A stretch of 64,000 nt of DNA from Streptococcus parasanguinis (GCF_031582885.1 NZ_CP133988.1:1681501-1745500), one strand, 5' to 3'. Positions 16,565-29,577 are shown, counted from the first letter of the stretch. Notes: generated by a model not told the origin, from the letters alone. Program-made: numbers and translations.

Positions 16565-17617
16565 CTATTTGCTTTTACCTATCTTTTCCTCTGCTAGACA
16601 CTCTAGTTCCTCGATAGAATGACGATGCCTGTGCTTCTCTTCTGTTAGATAATGCTTGTGGACATGCGAATGCCTTACCGTATGCGTATGGGTACTTCCG
16701 CCATGGCTATGCGTGAATGTATGCTGGTGCTCATGGTCATGTTGGCGAATAAACGTATCGACTACCACTAAAGCAGAACCAATGACCATCACGATCAAGG
16801 CGATCACATACATCCAGGATAAGGATTCACTTAAAAATACAAAAGCAAGGAGAGCTCCGATCAAGGGATTGACAGCATAATAGGCACTGGTTTTAGCTGC
16901 TCCGAGAACATTCTGGGCTCTCACATACATGAAAATGCTGAGTCCGTAAGCCACAAAACCTAAAGCCAAGGCAATGGCGATATAGCCGATTCCTGGAAAG
17001 GACTCTCTTTTTATCAGAGCAATGACCAGAGCGCCAAGACCAGAGCATAGGCCTTTTAGCATCACAATTTGATAGGTGCTCTTTGATGATAGTTCTCTAG
17101 TGCAGTTATTTTCAAGTCCCCAGCAAACGGTAGCCATGATCACCAGCAAAGAACCATAAGAGAAATGAAAGCTATCTGTTCCTTCAAACGACAGCAGGAT
17201 ACTTGACAGGGTGATTAGTCCAATGGCCAGCCATAATCTTTTGGTTACAGCTTCTTTAAAGAGAATCAGTGCAATGACCGTCGTCGCCACAATTTCAAAA
17301 TTCCCGAGAAGCGAGGCATTGGCAGAGGAACCATAGCTGATTCCAAGCATCAGAAAAATCGGTGCAGCAATATCGAGAACAATCATTCCGACAATATAGG
17401 GAAGTTCTGCTTTTGTCAGGCTCTCAGCTTTCTCCCTGTCCTTCTTATTAAAGAGTGACATCATACCAATACCAATCCCAGCACCGAGATACAGCAATGC
17501 TGCCATTGTAGTCGGGCCCACATACTGCAAAAGAACCTTTGATATCGGTACATTTATGGCATAAAAAACAGCTGCCAGAAAGGCAAACATAATTGCTTTG
17601 AGCTTATTTTTCTCCAT
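16565..17617 (-). CDS. EamA (DMT) family transporter with a histidine-rich C-terminal tail
   Basis: The chosen ATG at 17617 has GAGGAG 8 bases upstream and gives 350 residues. Ten hydrophobic segments form two EamA repeats (N-terminal half up to about 145, second half 155-285), as in drug/metabolite exporters. After the last segment the protein continues for about 60 residues with some 15 histidines in HxH patterns (residues about 293-333, e.g. HDHEHQH, THSHGGSTHTHT, HRHRH). Such a tail resembles metal-binding loops of zinc or nickel transporters and is not a usual part of EamA proteins. A role in metal-dependent regulation or efflux is inference. Confidence 0.88.
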   Translation of the reverse strand: MEKNKLKAIMFAFLAAVFYAINVPISKVLLQYVGPTTMAALLYLGAGIGIGMMSLFNKKDREKAESLTKAELPYIVGMIVLDIAAPIFLMLGISYGSSANASLLGNFEIVATTVIALILFKEAVTKRLWLAIGLITLSSILLSFEGTDSFHFSYGSLLVIMATVCWGLENNCTRELSSKSTYQIVMLKGLCSGLGALVIALIKRESFPGIGYIAIALALGFVAYGLSIFMYVRAQNVLGAAKTSAYYAVNPLIGALLAFVFLSESLSWMYVIALIVMVIGSALVVVDTFIRQHDHEHQHTFTHSHGGSTHTHTVRHSHVHKHYLTEEKHRHRHSIEELECLAEEKIGKSK

Positions 17618-17794
17618 CAATTTTACTCCTCTATTTCATTATTTCTGGTCATGACCTCTATATCACAGCCCAGATCCAAACCAAAGTATCACTCCATCCA
17701 AACAGGAATTCGCCTAGAACTCAAAAGGTTTGGGGAGTTCAAATCTCCAGTGGAGCTTTGAAACCTCTCGCCTTGAAATGTCAAAGCGAGTGGT

Positions 17795-17872
17795 TTAACT
17801 GCGTTTTATTAACAAACTTACACACTCAACATGCGCAGTCATCGAGAACATATTCACATACTTTTTAACGAT
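17795..17872 (-). pseudogene. C-terminal remnant of an RlmD/RumA-type methyltransferase gene
   Basis: On the minus strand an open segment ends ...[18 protein letters not shown] and a TAA stop at 17795-17797. This is a good match to the last 20 or so residues of RumA-type rRNA uracil methyltransferases and to the resident RlmD end ([19 protein letters not shown]). A stop codon lies just upstream, so only the 3' tip survives. The nucleotide sequence differs from the resident copy outside a shared 18-base core, so it is not a simple recent duplication. It may be one end of an integrated element or the relic of a second rumA paralogue. Confidence 0.7.
17810..17827. repeat. 18-bp direct repeat, outer copy (candidate attachment site)
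   Basis: TAACAAACTTACACACTC, identical to 19239-19256. It falls in the codons for ECVSLL of the rlmD remnant. The 3' end of rum/rlmD is a known integration site for streptococcal phages and integrative elements, so this may be an att relic. Confidence 0.6.
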
Positions 17873-17918
17873 CGCATAAGGTTATCGTTAAATGGTATAA
17901 CCTAGATAAACTGAGATT

Positions 17919-18242
17919 TCATAATTTCTTTTTCTTTGGTTTTGGTGCAGGTAACTCATCATACATTGAATTAAATAAGCCGGTTAAATATTCTTTGTTG
18001 TCAACATCATCTACCAATAGCATTTCCTTTGCACCTTCATACGGCAATTCGTATTCTACATTCGGCATATACGCTATTGCAGTTTTGACAGGCTTCACTA
18101 AAAATCTATCATCATAAATCCCACCCATGATTTTCCCTCGATAATAAATTATATATTCACCCATCATTGCTCTATATGATATTTCTTCCAACTCAGACAA
18201 TTGTTCTAAAATGAAATCTAAATATTCTTTACTTGAAGCCAT
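17919..18242 (-). CDS. TfoX/Sxy N-terminal domain protein
   Basis: A 107-residue protein matching stand-alone TfoX_N domains: an N-terminal helix (YLDFILEQL), ISYRAMMGEYIIYYRGKIMGGIYDDRFLVKP (about 21-51), then a central helix and a Lys-rich C-terminus (APKPKKKKL). In gammaproteobacteria the larger TfoX/Sxy controls competence; in Gram-positives these short proteins have no established function. SD GGGAGA precedes the ATG. It follows the broken VOC gene and lies within the islet bounded by two rlmD ends. Confidence 0.85.
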   Translation of the reverse strand: MASSKEYLDFILEQLSELEEISYRAMMGEYIIYYRGKIMGGIYDDRFLVKPVKTAIAYMPNVEYELPYEGAKEMLLVDDVDNKEYLTGLFNSMYDELPAPKPKKKKL

Positions 18243-18263
18243 TTTTGCTATCTCCCTTAATTA

Positions 18264-18470
18264 CTAAAATTTCAGCAATCCATTTTCATCAAATTGAAAA
18301 TTGGGTTCCCAAGAAACTTCCCAATAATATCCATCTAAATCCGAAAAATATGCGTGATATCCACCCCAGAAAAGTCCCTGTGGCTCTTTTACAATTTTTC
18401 CACCTGCTTTTCATTACTAATTCTAGTACTCGCCAATATAGTATAAATTAAATGACCAATAAAAATGAAG
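18264..18470 (-). pseudogene. Broken VOC (glyoxalase/bleomycin-resistance) family gene
   Basis: The minus strand encodes a clear VOC C-terminus: KAGGKIVKEPQ, FWGGYHAYFSDLDGYYWEVSW and FDENGLLKF followed by TAG at 18264-18266. The upstream part (LASTRISNEK) continues in another frame, and about ten codons expected between them are missing. A short frame-shifting deletion therefore broke the gene, and the N-terminal half is gone. It would not give a functional protein. Confidence 0.75.
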
Positions 18471-18523
18471 ATAAAAATAACATAGCAGCCAGTCTTACAA
18501 CTTACTACTTTTCATATGATAAT

Positions 18524-19015
18524 TTACAAATGTCTTTCCAGCCACTCGATCTTTTTAAAATCCTTATTGTTATTGTGATCATTTCGATAGGAGTCTTGAG
18601 AAGAAGCTTTGTAAATACTTAGATACTGCTCCAGACTTGGAAGACGAAAAGTGATGCCTTCAGTGTGAATAAGCTCTATATCCGATTCCGAAACTCCTGC
18701 AAAATCAGGTAAGGAATCGATACTTCCAAATTCAACACTCACTCGATCCTTTTGGAATTCATGCTCATGAATATCTATTAAGACGTAGCCTAAGTCTTTC
18801 ATCACTTTCATTATCTTGTCCCAGTCATAAATTCTGATATGATCAGGCGCTTCCCAACCTCTAGGGTCACCAGGCACATGAATGTCAATGTCAGACGGCC
18901 CCCAATTTTCTTTCGTTCTAAACTCCAATCCCAAAGACCCCATCAGTGTCGGTGTAATTCCGACTCGATTTAAATGGAAACAAATGGTTTTAAATTCTTC
19001 AAATAAGAGACTCAT
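18524..19015 (-). CDS. Nucleotidyltransferase-like protein
   Basis: A 163-residue soluble protein. MGSLGLEFR...SDIDIHV (about 25-47) fits the GS...DxD signature of nucleotidyltransferase-fold enzymes, and LPSLEQYLSIYKAS near the C-terminus resembles the helical region of MNT/LinB-like relatives. The reaction is unknown. It begins 2 bases after the 59-aa ORF, so the two are coupled. It is inside the islet between the two rlmD 3' ends. Confidence 0.75.
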   Translation of the reverse strand: MSLLFEEFKTICFHLNRVGITPTLMGSLGLEFRTKENWGPSDIDIHVPGDPRGWEAPDHIRIYDWDKIMKVMKDLGYVLIDIHEHEFQKDRVSVEFGSIDSLPDFAGVSESDIELIHTEGITFRLPSLEQYLSIYKASSQDSYRNDHNNNKDFKKIEWLERHL

Positions 19016-19017
19016 TT

Positions 19018-19197
19018 TTACTCTAAACCTTTCATATAAATCTTCGTTATTTCTACTTTATTACCTTGAACAAAATCATCTTCATTTTCTAGAGTATATC
19101 CAGTTATTTTGGATACAAATTCTTTTCCTTCTTTTAAGGACCCAAATGCGACTAGATTTTTATAGGAAGGATTTTGATATAATTCCAACATATACAT
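19018..19197 (-). CDS. Short conserved-looking ORF within the rlmD islet
   Basis: The chosen start at 19197 gives 59 residues and has GAAGGAG 5 bases upstream; the frame extends 19 codons further but would overlap the rlmD stop and lacks an SD there. No signal or membrane segment. It precedes the nucleotidyltransferase-like gene by 2 bases, so both probably work together. No family was recognised. Confidence 0.65.
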   Translation of the reverse strand: MYMLELYQNPSYKNLVAFGSLKEGKEFVSKITGYTLENEDDFVQGNKVEITKIYMKGLE

Positions 19198-19223
19198 ATC
19201 TACTCCTTCTGATTTTTGAACGA

Positions 19224-20588
<1,365 letters not shown>

Positions 20589-20607
20589 CTATCTTTCTAC
20601 AAATTAA

Positions 20608-20638
20608 AAGGGGTGGAGTCCAAAACTCCTATCCCCTT
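20608..20638 (-). terminator. Terminator of the psr-ended operon
   Basis: AAGGGG pairs with CCCCTT and GGAGT with ACTCC, forming a two-part stem. A short T run follows on the minus strand, immediately before rlmD. Confidence 0.8.
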
Positions 20639-20644
20639 ATTATA

Positions 20645-21958
20645 TCATCTCAGTCCCATTTGGTACAATTTCTTTTTATATGCATCGAAATCGACGAGCA
20701 AGCCTTGGCCACCGTACATATCGTAGGCATCGACCCAATCCCCATTTTCTGGGATGGTCACTCGTTCAATTCCTTTTCCAGCACTACCGACTAGGCCAAG
20801 TCCATTAGTCAATAGGAAGGAGAAAGGAACATTGGTAGACGTCATAGCAAAGACTTTCCCGAGGGCTTCTGATCCCGTAAAGAGTTTGGTTGGATCCTTG
20901 ATCTGATGCATGATAGCAGACATGACCTCTTGCTGGCGACGGGTCCGGCCAAAGTCCCCTTCATCGTCCTTACGGAAACGCGAGTAATTGAGAAGAGTCC
21001 GGCCATCCATCCGTTGCTTTCCAACCTTGATGGTTTGTTGCGGAACGACGCCGTCTTTCATGTTCAAATCGTCTGGCACTTCCACTTCACTGACCTTTTC
21101 GCCATCAACCGTTGAAAACTGCGCATTCATCTCGACCCCATTTGGGAAGAGGGTATCGATCGCTGTCGCAAAGGTCTTGAAATCGACCATGGCGTAATAT
21201 TGGATGTCAATGTCAAAGTTATCTTTGAGCATCTGACGCACCAATTCAGCCCCTTGGTTGTTATTTTGCTCACCGATGGTGAAGGCAGTATTGAGCTTCT
21301 GGTCATAGTAGCCATCATATTCAGGAATATTTTGCTGGCTCACTCCATCAATATGGACCAGTGTATCCCGCATGAAGCTGACCATCTTGATCTTGCCTTC
21401 TTTGTTATTGACATTGACCACCATGATGGAGTCTGTCCGGGTTTCATCTGACTTCTCACCGATCCGACCATCTGTCCCCAAGATCAGGATATTGACCCCA
21501 TCTCGTGACTTCTTGCCGTTAAATTTCTCGACGACAGCAGGCTTGGCATCTTTCCCAGCTGGTTTACTGTTGAGGCCTTTCACAAACATAAAGACCATGC
21601 CACCGATAATGAGCAAGAAAAAGAGAGCTATCCACTTGAGGATCCGCTTGACGCGGATCTTTTTCCGTGGTTTCTTAGGTAGATCGCTCGTCGCAGCAAC
21701 TACTTTTTTCTTTGTTTTTTTGCTACGTGATTGGTAAACAGGAAGGTCACCAATCGGTTCAGCAATCTCACCTTGCACTTCTTCTGTAGCGTCTACCTCA
21801 GGTTGAAGGGCTTCTGCTTCCTCATAAGCTCCTTGGCTCTTCTTGAGCAGGTAATTGTATTCTAGTTGTTCTCGTTCATTCAAATAATGAAAATTTGAGT
21901 ATAAGTACTCTAATCGCTTTCGCTCATGGTGAGATAGAAAGTTGGATTCGTTACTCAT
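20645..21958 (-). CDS. psr: LCP (LytR-CpsA-Psr) family protein
   Basis: A 437-residue protein: a cytosolic N-terminus rich in charged residues, one transmembrane segment (about 110-130, WIALFFLLIIGGMVFMF), then the extracellular LCP domain with TDGRIGEKSDETRTDSIM, a conserved FMRDT, and RTRRQQEVM near the end of the catalytic domain. LCP enzymes transfer teichoic acids or other glycopolymers from lipid carriers to peptidoglycan. It is downstream of pheA with an overlapping ATGA, as in the S. pneumoniae psr locus. It may attach the rhamnan made by the rgp cluster; that is inference. Confidence 0.92.
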   Translation of the reverse strand: MSNESNFLSHHERKRLEYLYSNFHYLNEREQLEYNYLLKKSQGAYEEAEALQPEVDATEEVQGEIAEPIGDLPVYQSRSKKTKKKVVAATSDLPKKPRKKIRVKRILKWIALFFLLIIGGMVFMFVKGLNSKPAGKDAKPAVVEKFNGKKSRDGVNILILGTDGRIGEKSDETRTDSIMVVNVNNKEGKIKMVSFMRDTLVHIDGVSQQNIPEYDGYYDQKLNTAFTIGEQNNNQGAELVRQMLKDNFDIDIQYYAMVDFKTFATAIDTLFPNGVEMNAQFSTVDGEKVSEVEVPDDLNMKDGVVPQQTIKVGKQRMDGRTLLNYSRFRKDDEGDFGRTRRQQEVMSAIMHQIKDPTKLFTGSEALGKVFAMTSTNVPFSFLLTNGLGLVGSAGKGIERVTIPENGDWVDAYDMYGGQGLLVDFDAYKKKLYQMGLR

Positions 21959-22799
21959 CTTTTCTCCATTCCGTTATCTTTTAAGGTATAGACCTGATAC
22001 TGACCCAAGACTTTTGTCTGAATGCCCAAACTGTCTAATTCTTGATAGGCAAATTGCAAAAGATCAGGCGCTTCATTTAGGAGGTCAATAATGAAAAAGT
22101 ATTCTCCTAAAGCTGTTTTTAGGGGGCGACTTTCAATTTTGGTTAAATTGATCCCCCGCCAAGCAAAGGTGGACAAACCCTTATAAAGGGCTCCTGCTAG
22201 GTTACTTGGCAAGGTCAAGGCCAAGCTAACTTTTTGAAGGGTCGGACTTAAAGTTTCTGAGACCGCTGGCTCTGTTGCCCCTAAAATCCAAAAACGTGTA
22301 TAATTGTCCTCGATTTCTTGGATGTCTTTGGCCTGGACTTCCAAGCCATACTCACTAGCTGCTGCCAGAGGGGCAATAGCTGCAATTTCCAAGTCTGGAT
22401 GTTCTGCTACATAGCGAGCTGCATAGGCTGTTGAAGCCGTCATTTCCATGGCCACATCCGGATAATGGGCTCTTAGAAAAGCCTTCCCTTGGGCCAAGGC
22501 CTGTGGATGCGAATAGACCGTTCGAATAGGCCGATCTTTTTTAGCTACCAAGAGCTGTTGTTTGATGGGATAGACCACTTCTGCAACGGCCTGGATGGTC
22601 CCTTGGTGAAAGAGGTAATCAAGGGTCTCATGGACACTGCCTTCAATAGAGTTTTCAACTGGGACAACCGCAAAATCGATCTCTTGATTCTCATAAGCCT
22701 TGATGACATCTGTGATCGTTCGATAGGCGATGCGTTCAGAAGTTGGAAAGCTATGAGTGGCCACATCATGGGTAAAAGATCCCTTAGGACCAAGATAGC

Positions 22800-22809
<10 letters not shown>
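21955..22809 (-). CDS. pheA: Prephenate dehydratase
   Basis: A 284-residue enzyme converting prephenate to phenylpyruvate in phenylalanine synthesis. The catalytic domain contains GPKGSFTHDVA and the NYTRFWIL (TRF) motif; a C-terminal ACT domain with KIESRPLKTALGEYFFI gives feedback inhibition by phenylalanine. It overlaps psr by 4 bases and aroK by 10 bases, so it is in the same operon. Confidence 0.95.
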
Positions 22810-24591
<1,782 letters not shown>

Positions 24592-24698
24592 CTATCATAA
24601 ATAGGACATGAATTCAATTTTTGATCAAAAATTTGGAACAAAAAACGAATGTTTCCAAGCATTTTTTGAGCTTGTTTTTCTCTAGTGGCGAACGAAAA

Positions 24699-24726
24699 TA
24701 CCAGAGTCGAAATGACAACTCTGGTA
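24699..24726 (-). terminator. Terminator between the ylbF-like gene and aroA
   Basis: A perfect 9-bp stem TACCAGAGT/ACTCTGGTA with a 10-base loop and a short T run on the minus strand. It separates the tyrA/ylbF side from aroA-aroK-pheA-psr. Confidence 0.8.
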
Positions 24727-24733
24727 GAAATTT

Positions 24734-25072
24734 CTATTTGTATAAATCTTGAATCGGCTCAAAGATGATCTTTTCAAGATCTGCAAGATAAATAGACAAT
24801 TGTTGTTGTTTGGTGAAAAATTCATTCACAATTGGACTTGCTTGGATTTTTTCCATATAGTCCTTCATTTCTTGTTGCACAGCTTCTGTTGGAAGTTTAC
24901 CGGATTGCATCAAGCCTTGCAGTTGATTTTGGAAAGCGACGTATTCGTCAAACAGCGTTTTCGCTTCTGGATTTGCTTCGATCGCTTGCTTGCTTTCTAC
25001 GACAGCCTTGTATTCAGGAAGGTCTCGCAGGGTCCGAGAGAGTTCGTTTGCTACATCATAAATATTTGCCAT
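24734..25072 (-). CDS. YlbF/YmcA family protein (UPF0342)
   Basis: A 112-residue all-helical protein (MANIYDVANELSRTLRDLPEY, then ASPIVNEFF near the C-terminus). The family belongs to the RicA-like proteins implicated in RNase Y complexes in B. subtilis, though this streptococcal member has no settled role. SD AAGGAG. It occurs at the same place in the aromatic cluster of S. pneumoniae. Confidence 0.92.
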   Translation of the reverse strand: MANIYDVANELSRTLRDLPEYKAVVESKQAIEANPEAKTLFDEYVAFQNQLQGLMQSGKLPTEAVQQEMKDYMEKIQASPIVNEFFTKQQQLSIYLADLEKIIFEPIQDLYK

Positions 25073-25172
25073 TTTATGGGCTCCTTTACTGATAAGATAC
25101 TTCTATTATACTGCTTTTCCTTCAATATTCCTAAAATGAAGCAGGCCTTTTGATGCAAATCCTTCTGTAGAC

Positions 25173-26276
25173 CTAGCGAGCAAGGACGGTATAAGACGTC
25201 GCTTGGCTGATCAATGCTTGGGCCCGCTCCTGATCTTCTGCATTTTTAAAGGTCAACTGCAAAATCCCGTGGATATCTTCACGATTCTCTTCATTGATGT
25301 GAATATTGACCAAGGAAATCCCTTGTAGAAGTTGTAAGATTTCGAGGATCACACCTTCCTTATCAGGGACATCGATAAAGAGATCATAGGCACTATCGCG
25401 TCCAGCTCGCTGATGTATCTGCATTTCTTTTCGGTGCTTCCGCCCTTCATGGAAAAAGGTCCAAATGGCCTCTTCGTTATCTGCTTGGATGGTCTCAGCC
25501 ACCTGATCCAAACGCTCTTTGAAATCTGCAATCCGCTCTAATATCGCTTGAGGGTTGGACAAAAGAATAGAAGTCCACATGCCTGACTCACTTTCCGCAA
25601 TCCGGGTCATATCTCGAAAGCCACCAGCCGCAAAACGGCGGGTCATTTCATGCTCTTCCCCATAAGCTACGGCCTGCTCGACCAGTGTCGAGGCTAAAAT
25701 ATGAGGGAAATGGCTGATCTGGGAAGTCACTCGATCGTGTTCCTCGGCATCGATTTCAATAAATCGAGATCCCAATCCACTCAGAAGCTCTTTCAACTCT
25801 TCCATGGCACCCCCTGTGGTCAATCTGGAAGGGGTAAAAATATAATAAGCGTTCTCAAATAAGGTGGCATCTGCTGCTGCAGCACCTGTCTTATGACTAC
25901 CAGCCATGGGATGTCCTCCCACAAAGCGTACATCCTTATCTGTAAACACTTTTTCAGCTTGTGCGACAATTTCTGCCTTGGTAGAGCCTGCATCTGTCAC
26001 TAGTACCCGGTCTTTCAAATTAAGGCCTGCTAAGGTTTCTAAGTAAGATTTGGTTTGCTTGATGGGAAGGGCCAAAATAATGATATCTGCTAAAGGGGCA
26101 AAGGATGCGAAATCATCCGTCACTTGATCCACCATTCCCCTTTCAAGGGCGATGGTTCGAGAGGCTTCACTACGATTGTAACCAAGAACGGTCACATTTG
26201 GGTGGGCCCTCTTAATGCCTAGCGCGAGGGAAGTACCAATCAAGCCCAAGCCTGCAATATATACAACTTTCTTCTC
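25173..26276 (-). CDS. tyrA: Prephenate dehydrogenase
   Basis: The frame opens at 26330, but the only starts there are TTG codons. The TTG at 26276 has an AGAGAAAGAG SD and gives 367 residues, as is normal for the family. An NAD-binding motif AGLGLIG follows directly. Catalysis converts prephenate to 4-hydroxyphenylpyruvate for tyrosine synthesis. A C-terminal ACT domain (from about residue 295, DVPDKEG...) is likely the tyrosine feedback site. It is 19 bases after aroC, in one operon. Confidence 0.93.
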   Translation of the reverse strand, partial: EKKVVYIAGLGLIGTSLALGIKRAHPNVTVLGYNRSEASRTIALERGMVDQVTDDFASFAPLADIIILALPIKQTKSYLETLAGLNLKDRVLVTDAGSTKAEIVAQAEKVFTDKDVRFVGGHPMAGSHKTGAAAADATLFENAYYIFTPSRLTTGGAMEELKELLSGLGSRFIEIDAEEHDRVTSQISHFPHILASTLVEQAVAYGEEHEMTRRFAAGGFRDMTRIAESESGMWTSILLSNPQAILERIADFKERLDQVAETIQADNEEAIWTFFHEGRKHRKEMQIHQRAGRDSAYDLFIDVPDKEGVILEILQLLQGISLVNIHINEENREDIHGILQLTFKNAEDQERAQALISQATSYTVLAR

Positions 26277-26295
26277 CAAAGGAAAACTCTTTCTC

Positions 26296-27462
26296 TTAAA
26301 AATTCTTCGTAAAGTCCCGGTGCTTAGCAACAGCTTCTTTCAATTCTTCCAAGTTATCAGATGAGAATTTTTCAAGCACTTCTGTAGCAAGGACCGTTGC
26401 GACCACTGCTTCCATCACCACTCCTGCAGCTGGTAGAGCCGTTGGGTCGCTGCGCTCAACCGTCGCCTTATAAGGCTCATGAGTTTCAATATCCACACTC
26501 ATCAAGGGTTTGTAGAGGGTTGGAATAGGCTTCATGACACCACGAACCAGAATCGGCTCACCGTTAGTCATACCTCCTTCAAAACCACCAAGATTATTGG
26601 TGCGACGGGTATAACCGGTGTCCTGAGACCAGATGATTTCATCCATGACTTGACTACCTTTTAGGCGACCTGCTTCAAAACCAAGGCCAAACTCAACACC
26701 CTTAAAGGCATTGATAGAGACCACTCCTTGAGCGATTTTGGCATCCAATTTCTTGTCCCATTGCACATAGGATCCCAGTCCAACAGGCACACCACCAACC
26801 AAGGTTTCCACAATTCCCCCGATAGTATCGCCATCTTTTTTCACTTGGTCAATGTAAGCCTTAACGGCTTCTTCTTGTTCTGGCACAACGATCGAAACTT
26901 CCGACTGACCTGCCTTTTCCTTGATTTCTGAAATGGTTAGATTCTCGGGAATTGCAATCTCGATTCCCCCAAAATTAACAATGTGGCTGGCTACTTCAAC
27001 GCCGATCTCTTCTAAAATCCGTTTAGCAACTCCACCAACAGCTACACGCATGGTTGTCTCACGAGCAGAAGAACGCTCTAAGGAATTACGGAGATCATCG
27101 AAACGGTATTTGATCCCTCCGACTAGATCGGCATGACCAGGACGTGGCTTGGTGATCTTACGCAGATTTTTCTTTTTCTCTTCGACCGGTGCTACATTCA
27201 TGATCTCCAGCCATTTTTGGTGATCCAGATTGGTCACGTTCAGAGCAATCGGACCTCCCATGGTCAAGCCATGACGGACCCCTGATGTGATCTCGACCCG
27301 GTCACTCTCAATTTTCATCCGAGCACCACGACCATAGCCACCTTGTCGACGTTTGAGCTCTTTATTAATATCCTCTTCAGATAAAGGAAGGCCTGCCGGA
27401 ACCCCCTCGATGATGGCTGTTAATCGAGGCCCATGGGACTCTCCTGCTGTTAAATATCTCAT
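26296..27462 (-). CDS. aroC: Chorismate synthase
   Basis: A 388-residue FMN-dependent enzyme making chorismate from EPSP, the last shared step. Family signatures are visible: GESHGP near the N-terminus, GRSSARET-like [13 protein letters not shown], and the C-terminal [13 protein letters not shown]. It lies 6 bases after aroB and before tyrA, so it is co-transcribed. Confidence 0.97.
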   Translation of the reverse strand: MRYLTAGESHGPRLTAIIEGVPAGLPLSEEDINKELKRRQGGYGRGARMKIESDRVEITSGVRHGLTMGGPIALNVTNLDHQKWLEIMNVAPVEEKKKNLRKITKPRPGHADLVGGIKYRFDDLRNSLERSSARETTMRVAVGGVAKRILEEIGVEVASHIVNFGGIEIAIPENLTISEIKEKAGQSEVSIVVPEQEEAVKAYIDQVKKDGDTIGGIVETLVGGVPVGLGSYVQWDKKLDAKIAQGVVSINAFKGVEFGLGFEAGRLKGSQVMDEIIWSQDTGYTRRTNNLGGFEGGMTNGEPILVRGVMKPIPTLYKPLMSVDIETHEPYKATVERSDPTALPAAGVVMEAVVATVLATEVLEKFSSDNLEELKEAVAKHRDFTKNF

Positions 27463-27468
27463 ACAACC

Positions 27469-28542
27469 TTATTCCTTTCTTTCTAAAAAGTCCTTCATTT
27501 CTTGAAGAGGGATTTGATGAATCGCTGCTTGCCCCAACTCTGGAACAATGACTAATTTCAAGTTCGTCCCACGCGCTTTTTTGTCATGGGTCAAGGCTTG
27601 ATAAAGGGCTTCTTTATCCCAGTTCTCATAGGTCACAGGAAGGCCAAATTTCCGGCACATTTCTTCGATTTTTTGAGTGATTCCTTTTGGCATCAAGCTC
27701 TTTTCTTCTGCAACTCGGGAAAGCTGCACCATGCCCATACTGACGGCTTCTCCATGCATAACCTGCCCATAACCAGCTGTCGCTTCAATGGCATGCCCAA
27801 TGGTATGACCAAAATTGAGATACAGTCGAATACCATTGTCCAACTCATCTGCCACCACATGGTCTCGCTTCACCAGGCAAGAATGGGAAATGATGCTCTC
27901 TGCATGCTCTAAAATACTCTCCACAGAACCATCCATGGCTTCCAATTCTTCCCAGAGTTCAGTATCTTGAATGAGACCGTACTTGATGACTTCGCCCATC
28001 CCCTCGATCAATTCACGTTGCCCCAAAGTGCTCAACACTTCAGGATCAATAAACACACCATCTGGTTGAGCAAAGGTCCCTACCATGTTTTTAGCAAGTG
28101 CTGTGTTGACTCCCGTCTTTCCCCCGATAGAGGAGTCCACCTGTGCGGTCAAGCTAGTCGGGATCTGAACAAAGGAAATTCCCCGCATATAGGTCGAGGC
28201 AGCAAAACCAGCCAAATCACCAACTACGCCACCCCCAAGAGCAACAATTCCATCACTGCGCGTCATGCCCTGGGTAGCTAGAAAGTCATAGACTTTTGAA
28301 ACAGTGGTTAGATTCTTACTGGCTTCTCCTTGAAGAAACTCAAAGCGCACCACTTGAAAACCAGCTTTCTCAAGGCTCTTCTCTACGATAGAGGCATATA
28401 GCTTAGCCACGCGGTTATCGGAAATAATGGCGACTTTTTTATCGCCCCAAAGAGTGCGCAACCAGTCTCCAACCTGGTTGAGACCACCTCTTTCAATCAC
28501 AATATCATAGGAATGTCCTGGAATAGGTACCGATACGTTCAT
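27469..28542 (-). CDS. aroB: 3-dehydroquinate synthase
   Basis: The start at 28542 (357 residues, [14 protein letters not shown]) has the SD GAAGGAG 7 bases upstream and is chosen over an ATG 22 codons earlier. NAD-dependent cyclisation of DAHP to 3-dehydroquinate. Seen motifs: [13 protein letters not shown] and the metal ligands in [12 protein letters not shown] and [11 protein letters not shown] terminator sits upstream, so aroB opens the aroB-aroC-tyrA unit. Confidence 0.96.
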   Translation of the reverse strand: MNVSVPIPGHSYDIVIERGGLNQVGDWLRTLWGDKKVAIISDNRVAKLYASIVEKSLEKAGFQVVRFEFLQGEASKNLTTVSKVYDFLATQGMTRSDGIVALGGGVVGDLAGFAASTYMRGISFVQIPTSLTAQVDSSIGGKTGVNTALAKNMVGTFAQPDGVFIDPEVLSTLGQRELIEGMGEVIKYGLIQDTELWEELEAMDGSVESILEHAESIISHSCLVKRDHVVADELDNGIRLYLNFGHTIGHAIEATAGYGQVMHGEAVSMGMVQLSRVAEEKSLMPKGITQKIEEMCRKFGLPVTYENWDKEALYQALTHDKKARGTNLKLVIVPELGQAAIHQIPLQEMKDFLERKE

Positions 28543-28617
28543 AGGAATCTCCTTCGCGTTTTTCTTTGATTCTATCTTATCATGAAATAGGACACATGTC
28601 TCAATCAAAATGAAAAA

Positions 28618-28667
28618 GAGACTAGAGCAAGACTGTTTTTTTTTAAATCAGGTCTTGTTCTAATCTC
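28618..28667 (-). terminator. Terminator between aroE and aroB
   Basis: GAGACTAGA.CAAGAC pairs with GTCTTG.TCTA.TCTC with two mismatches; a T run follows on the minus strand. It ends the rlmI-like/aroD/aroE transcript. Confidence 0.75.
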
Positions 28668-28704
28668 ATAAAGCTTTTTCAATAGGAAAAGGTAAACCCC
28701 TCTC

Positions 28705-29577
28705 TTAGTCACATACAAATTGGCGATATTCTGTTGTCAATGCTTCCCATACAGACTCTGTAGGAAATACTTTCCCAGTCATTAATTCAAAGGCTGCTTC
28801 AGCTTGATAAAAGAGCATTCCCAGCCCATTTACCCTCTGGTTTCCTTGATTCACTGCTAATTGCAGAAAGGGGGTCACTGCCGGATAGTAGGCCATCTCT
28901 ACGATTAAGGCATGTGGGGGAAAGGTCAAGTGACTCGCTATCGGAAGAGACTGACCATCCATTCCAACACCAGTCGCATTTAAGATGAGATCGGCTTGAT
29001 TAAAAGAGTTTTGAACGTCTTCATCTTTCTCAATCGCATACAATTCTATCATGAAATCAAAGGCATCTTCTAGCAACTGAACCTTGGAACGATAATGAAC
29101 TAATCTCTCCTCTCTCACAAAGACAAGGATACGTTTCACACCTAGATGAATGGCCTGTGCAATAATCGCTAAAGCTGCACCACCTGCGCCTAAGAGAACC
29201 ATTGTTTTTCCCTCAATAGAGAAAGCAGGAGGTAAACTACGAAAGAAACCAATTCCATCCGTATTATAGCCTTTAAGCTTGCCATCACGGTGAACAATGG
29301 TATTGACAGAACCGATCTTTCGGGCCATCTCATCCACTTCATCTAAGTAAGGAAAGACCTTCTGCTTGTAGGGCATGGAGATATTGGCCCCAATCATATC
29401 CAACTTACGAATTTGGCTGATGGTGCTTTCTAAGTCTTCTTCAGCAATATCCCAAGCTAGATAAGCAGCATTGGTCGCTGTTAATTCATAAGCTAGATTA
29501 TGGATGAAAGGAGAAATACTATGACGAATGGGATGGGCAATGACCGCTGCCATCCGAGTATATCCGTCAATCTTCAT
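28705..29577 (-). CDS. aroE: Shikimate dehydrogenase
   Basis: A 290-residue NADP-dependent enzyme reducing 3-dehydroshikimate. Seen: [13 protein letters not shown] near residue 15, the catalytic lysine in [16 protein letters not shown] for NADP, and NATGVGM. It overlaps the end of aroD by 11 bases, coupling the two. Confidence 0.95.
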   Translation of the reverse strand: MKIDGYTRMAAVIAHPIRHSISPFIHNLAYELTATNAAYLAWDIAEEDLESTISQIRKLDMIGANISMPYKQKVFPYLDEVDEMARKIGSVNTIVHRDGKLKGYNTDGIGFFRSLPPAFSIEGKTMVLLGAGGAALAIIAQAIHLGVKRILVFVREERLVHYRSKVQLLEDAFDFMIELYAIEKDEDVQNSFNQADLILNATGVGMDGQSLPIASHLTFPPHALIVEMAYYPAVTPFLQLAVNQGNQRVNGLGMLFYQAEAAFELMTGKVFPTESVWEALTTEYRQFVCD

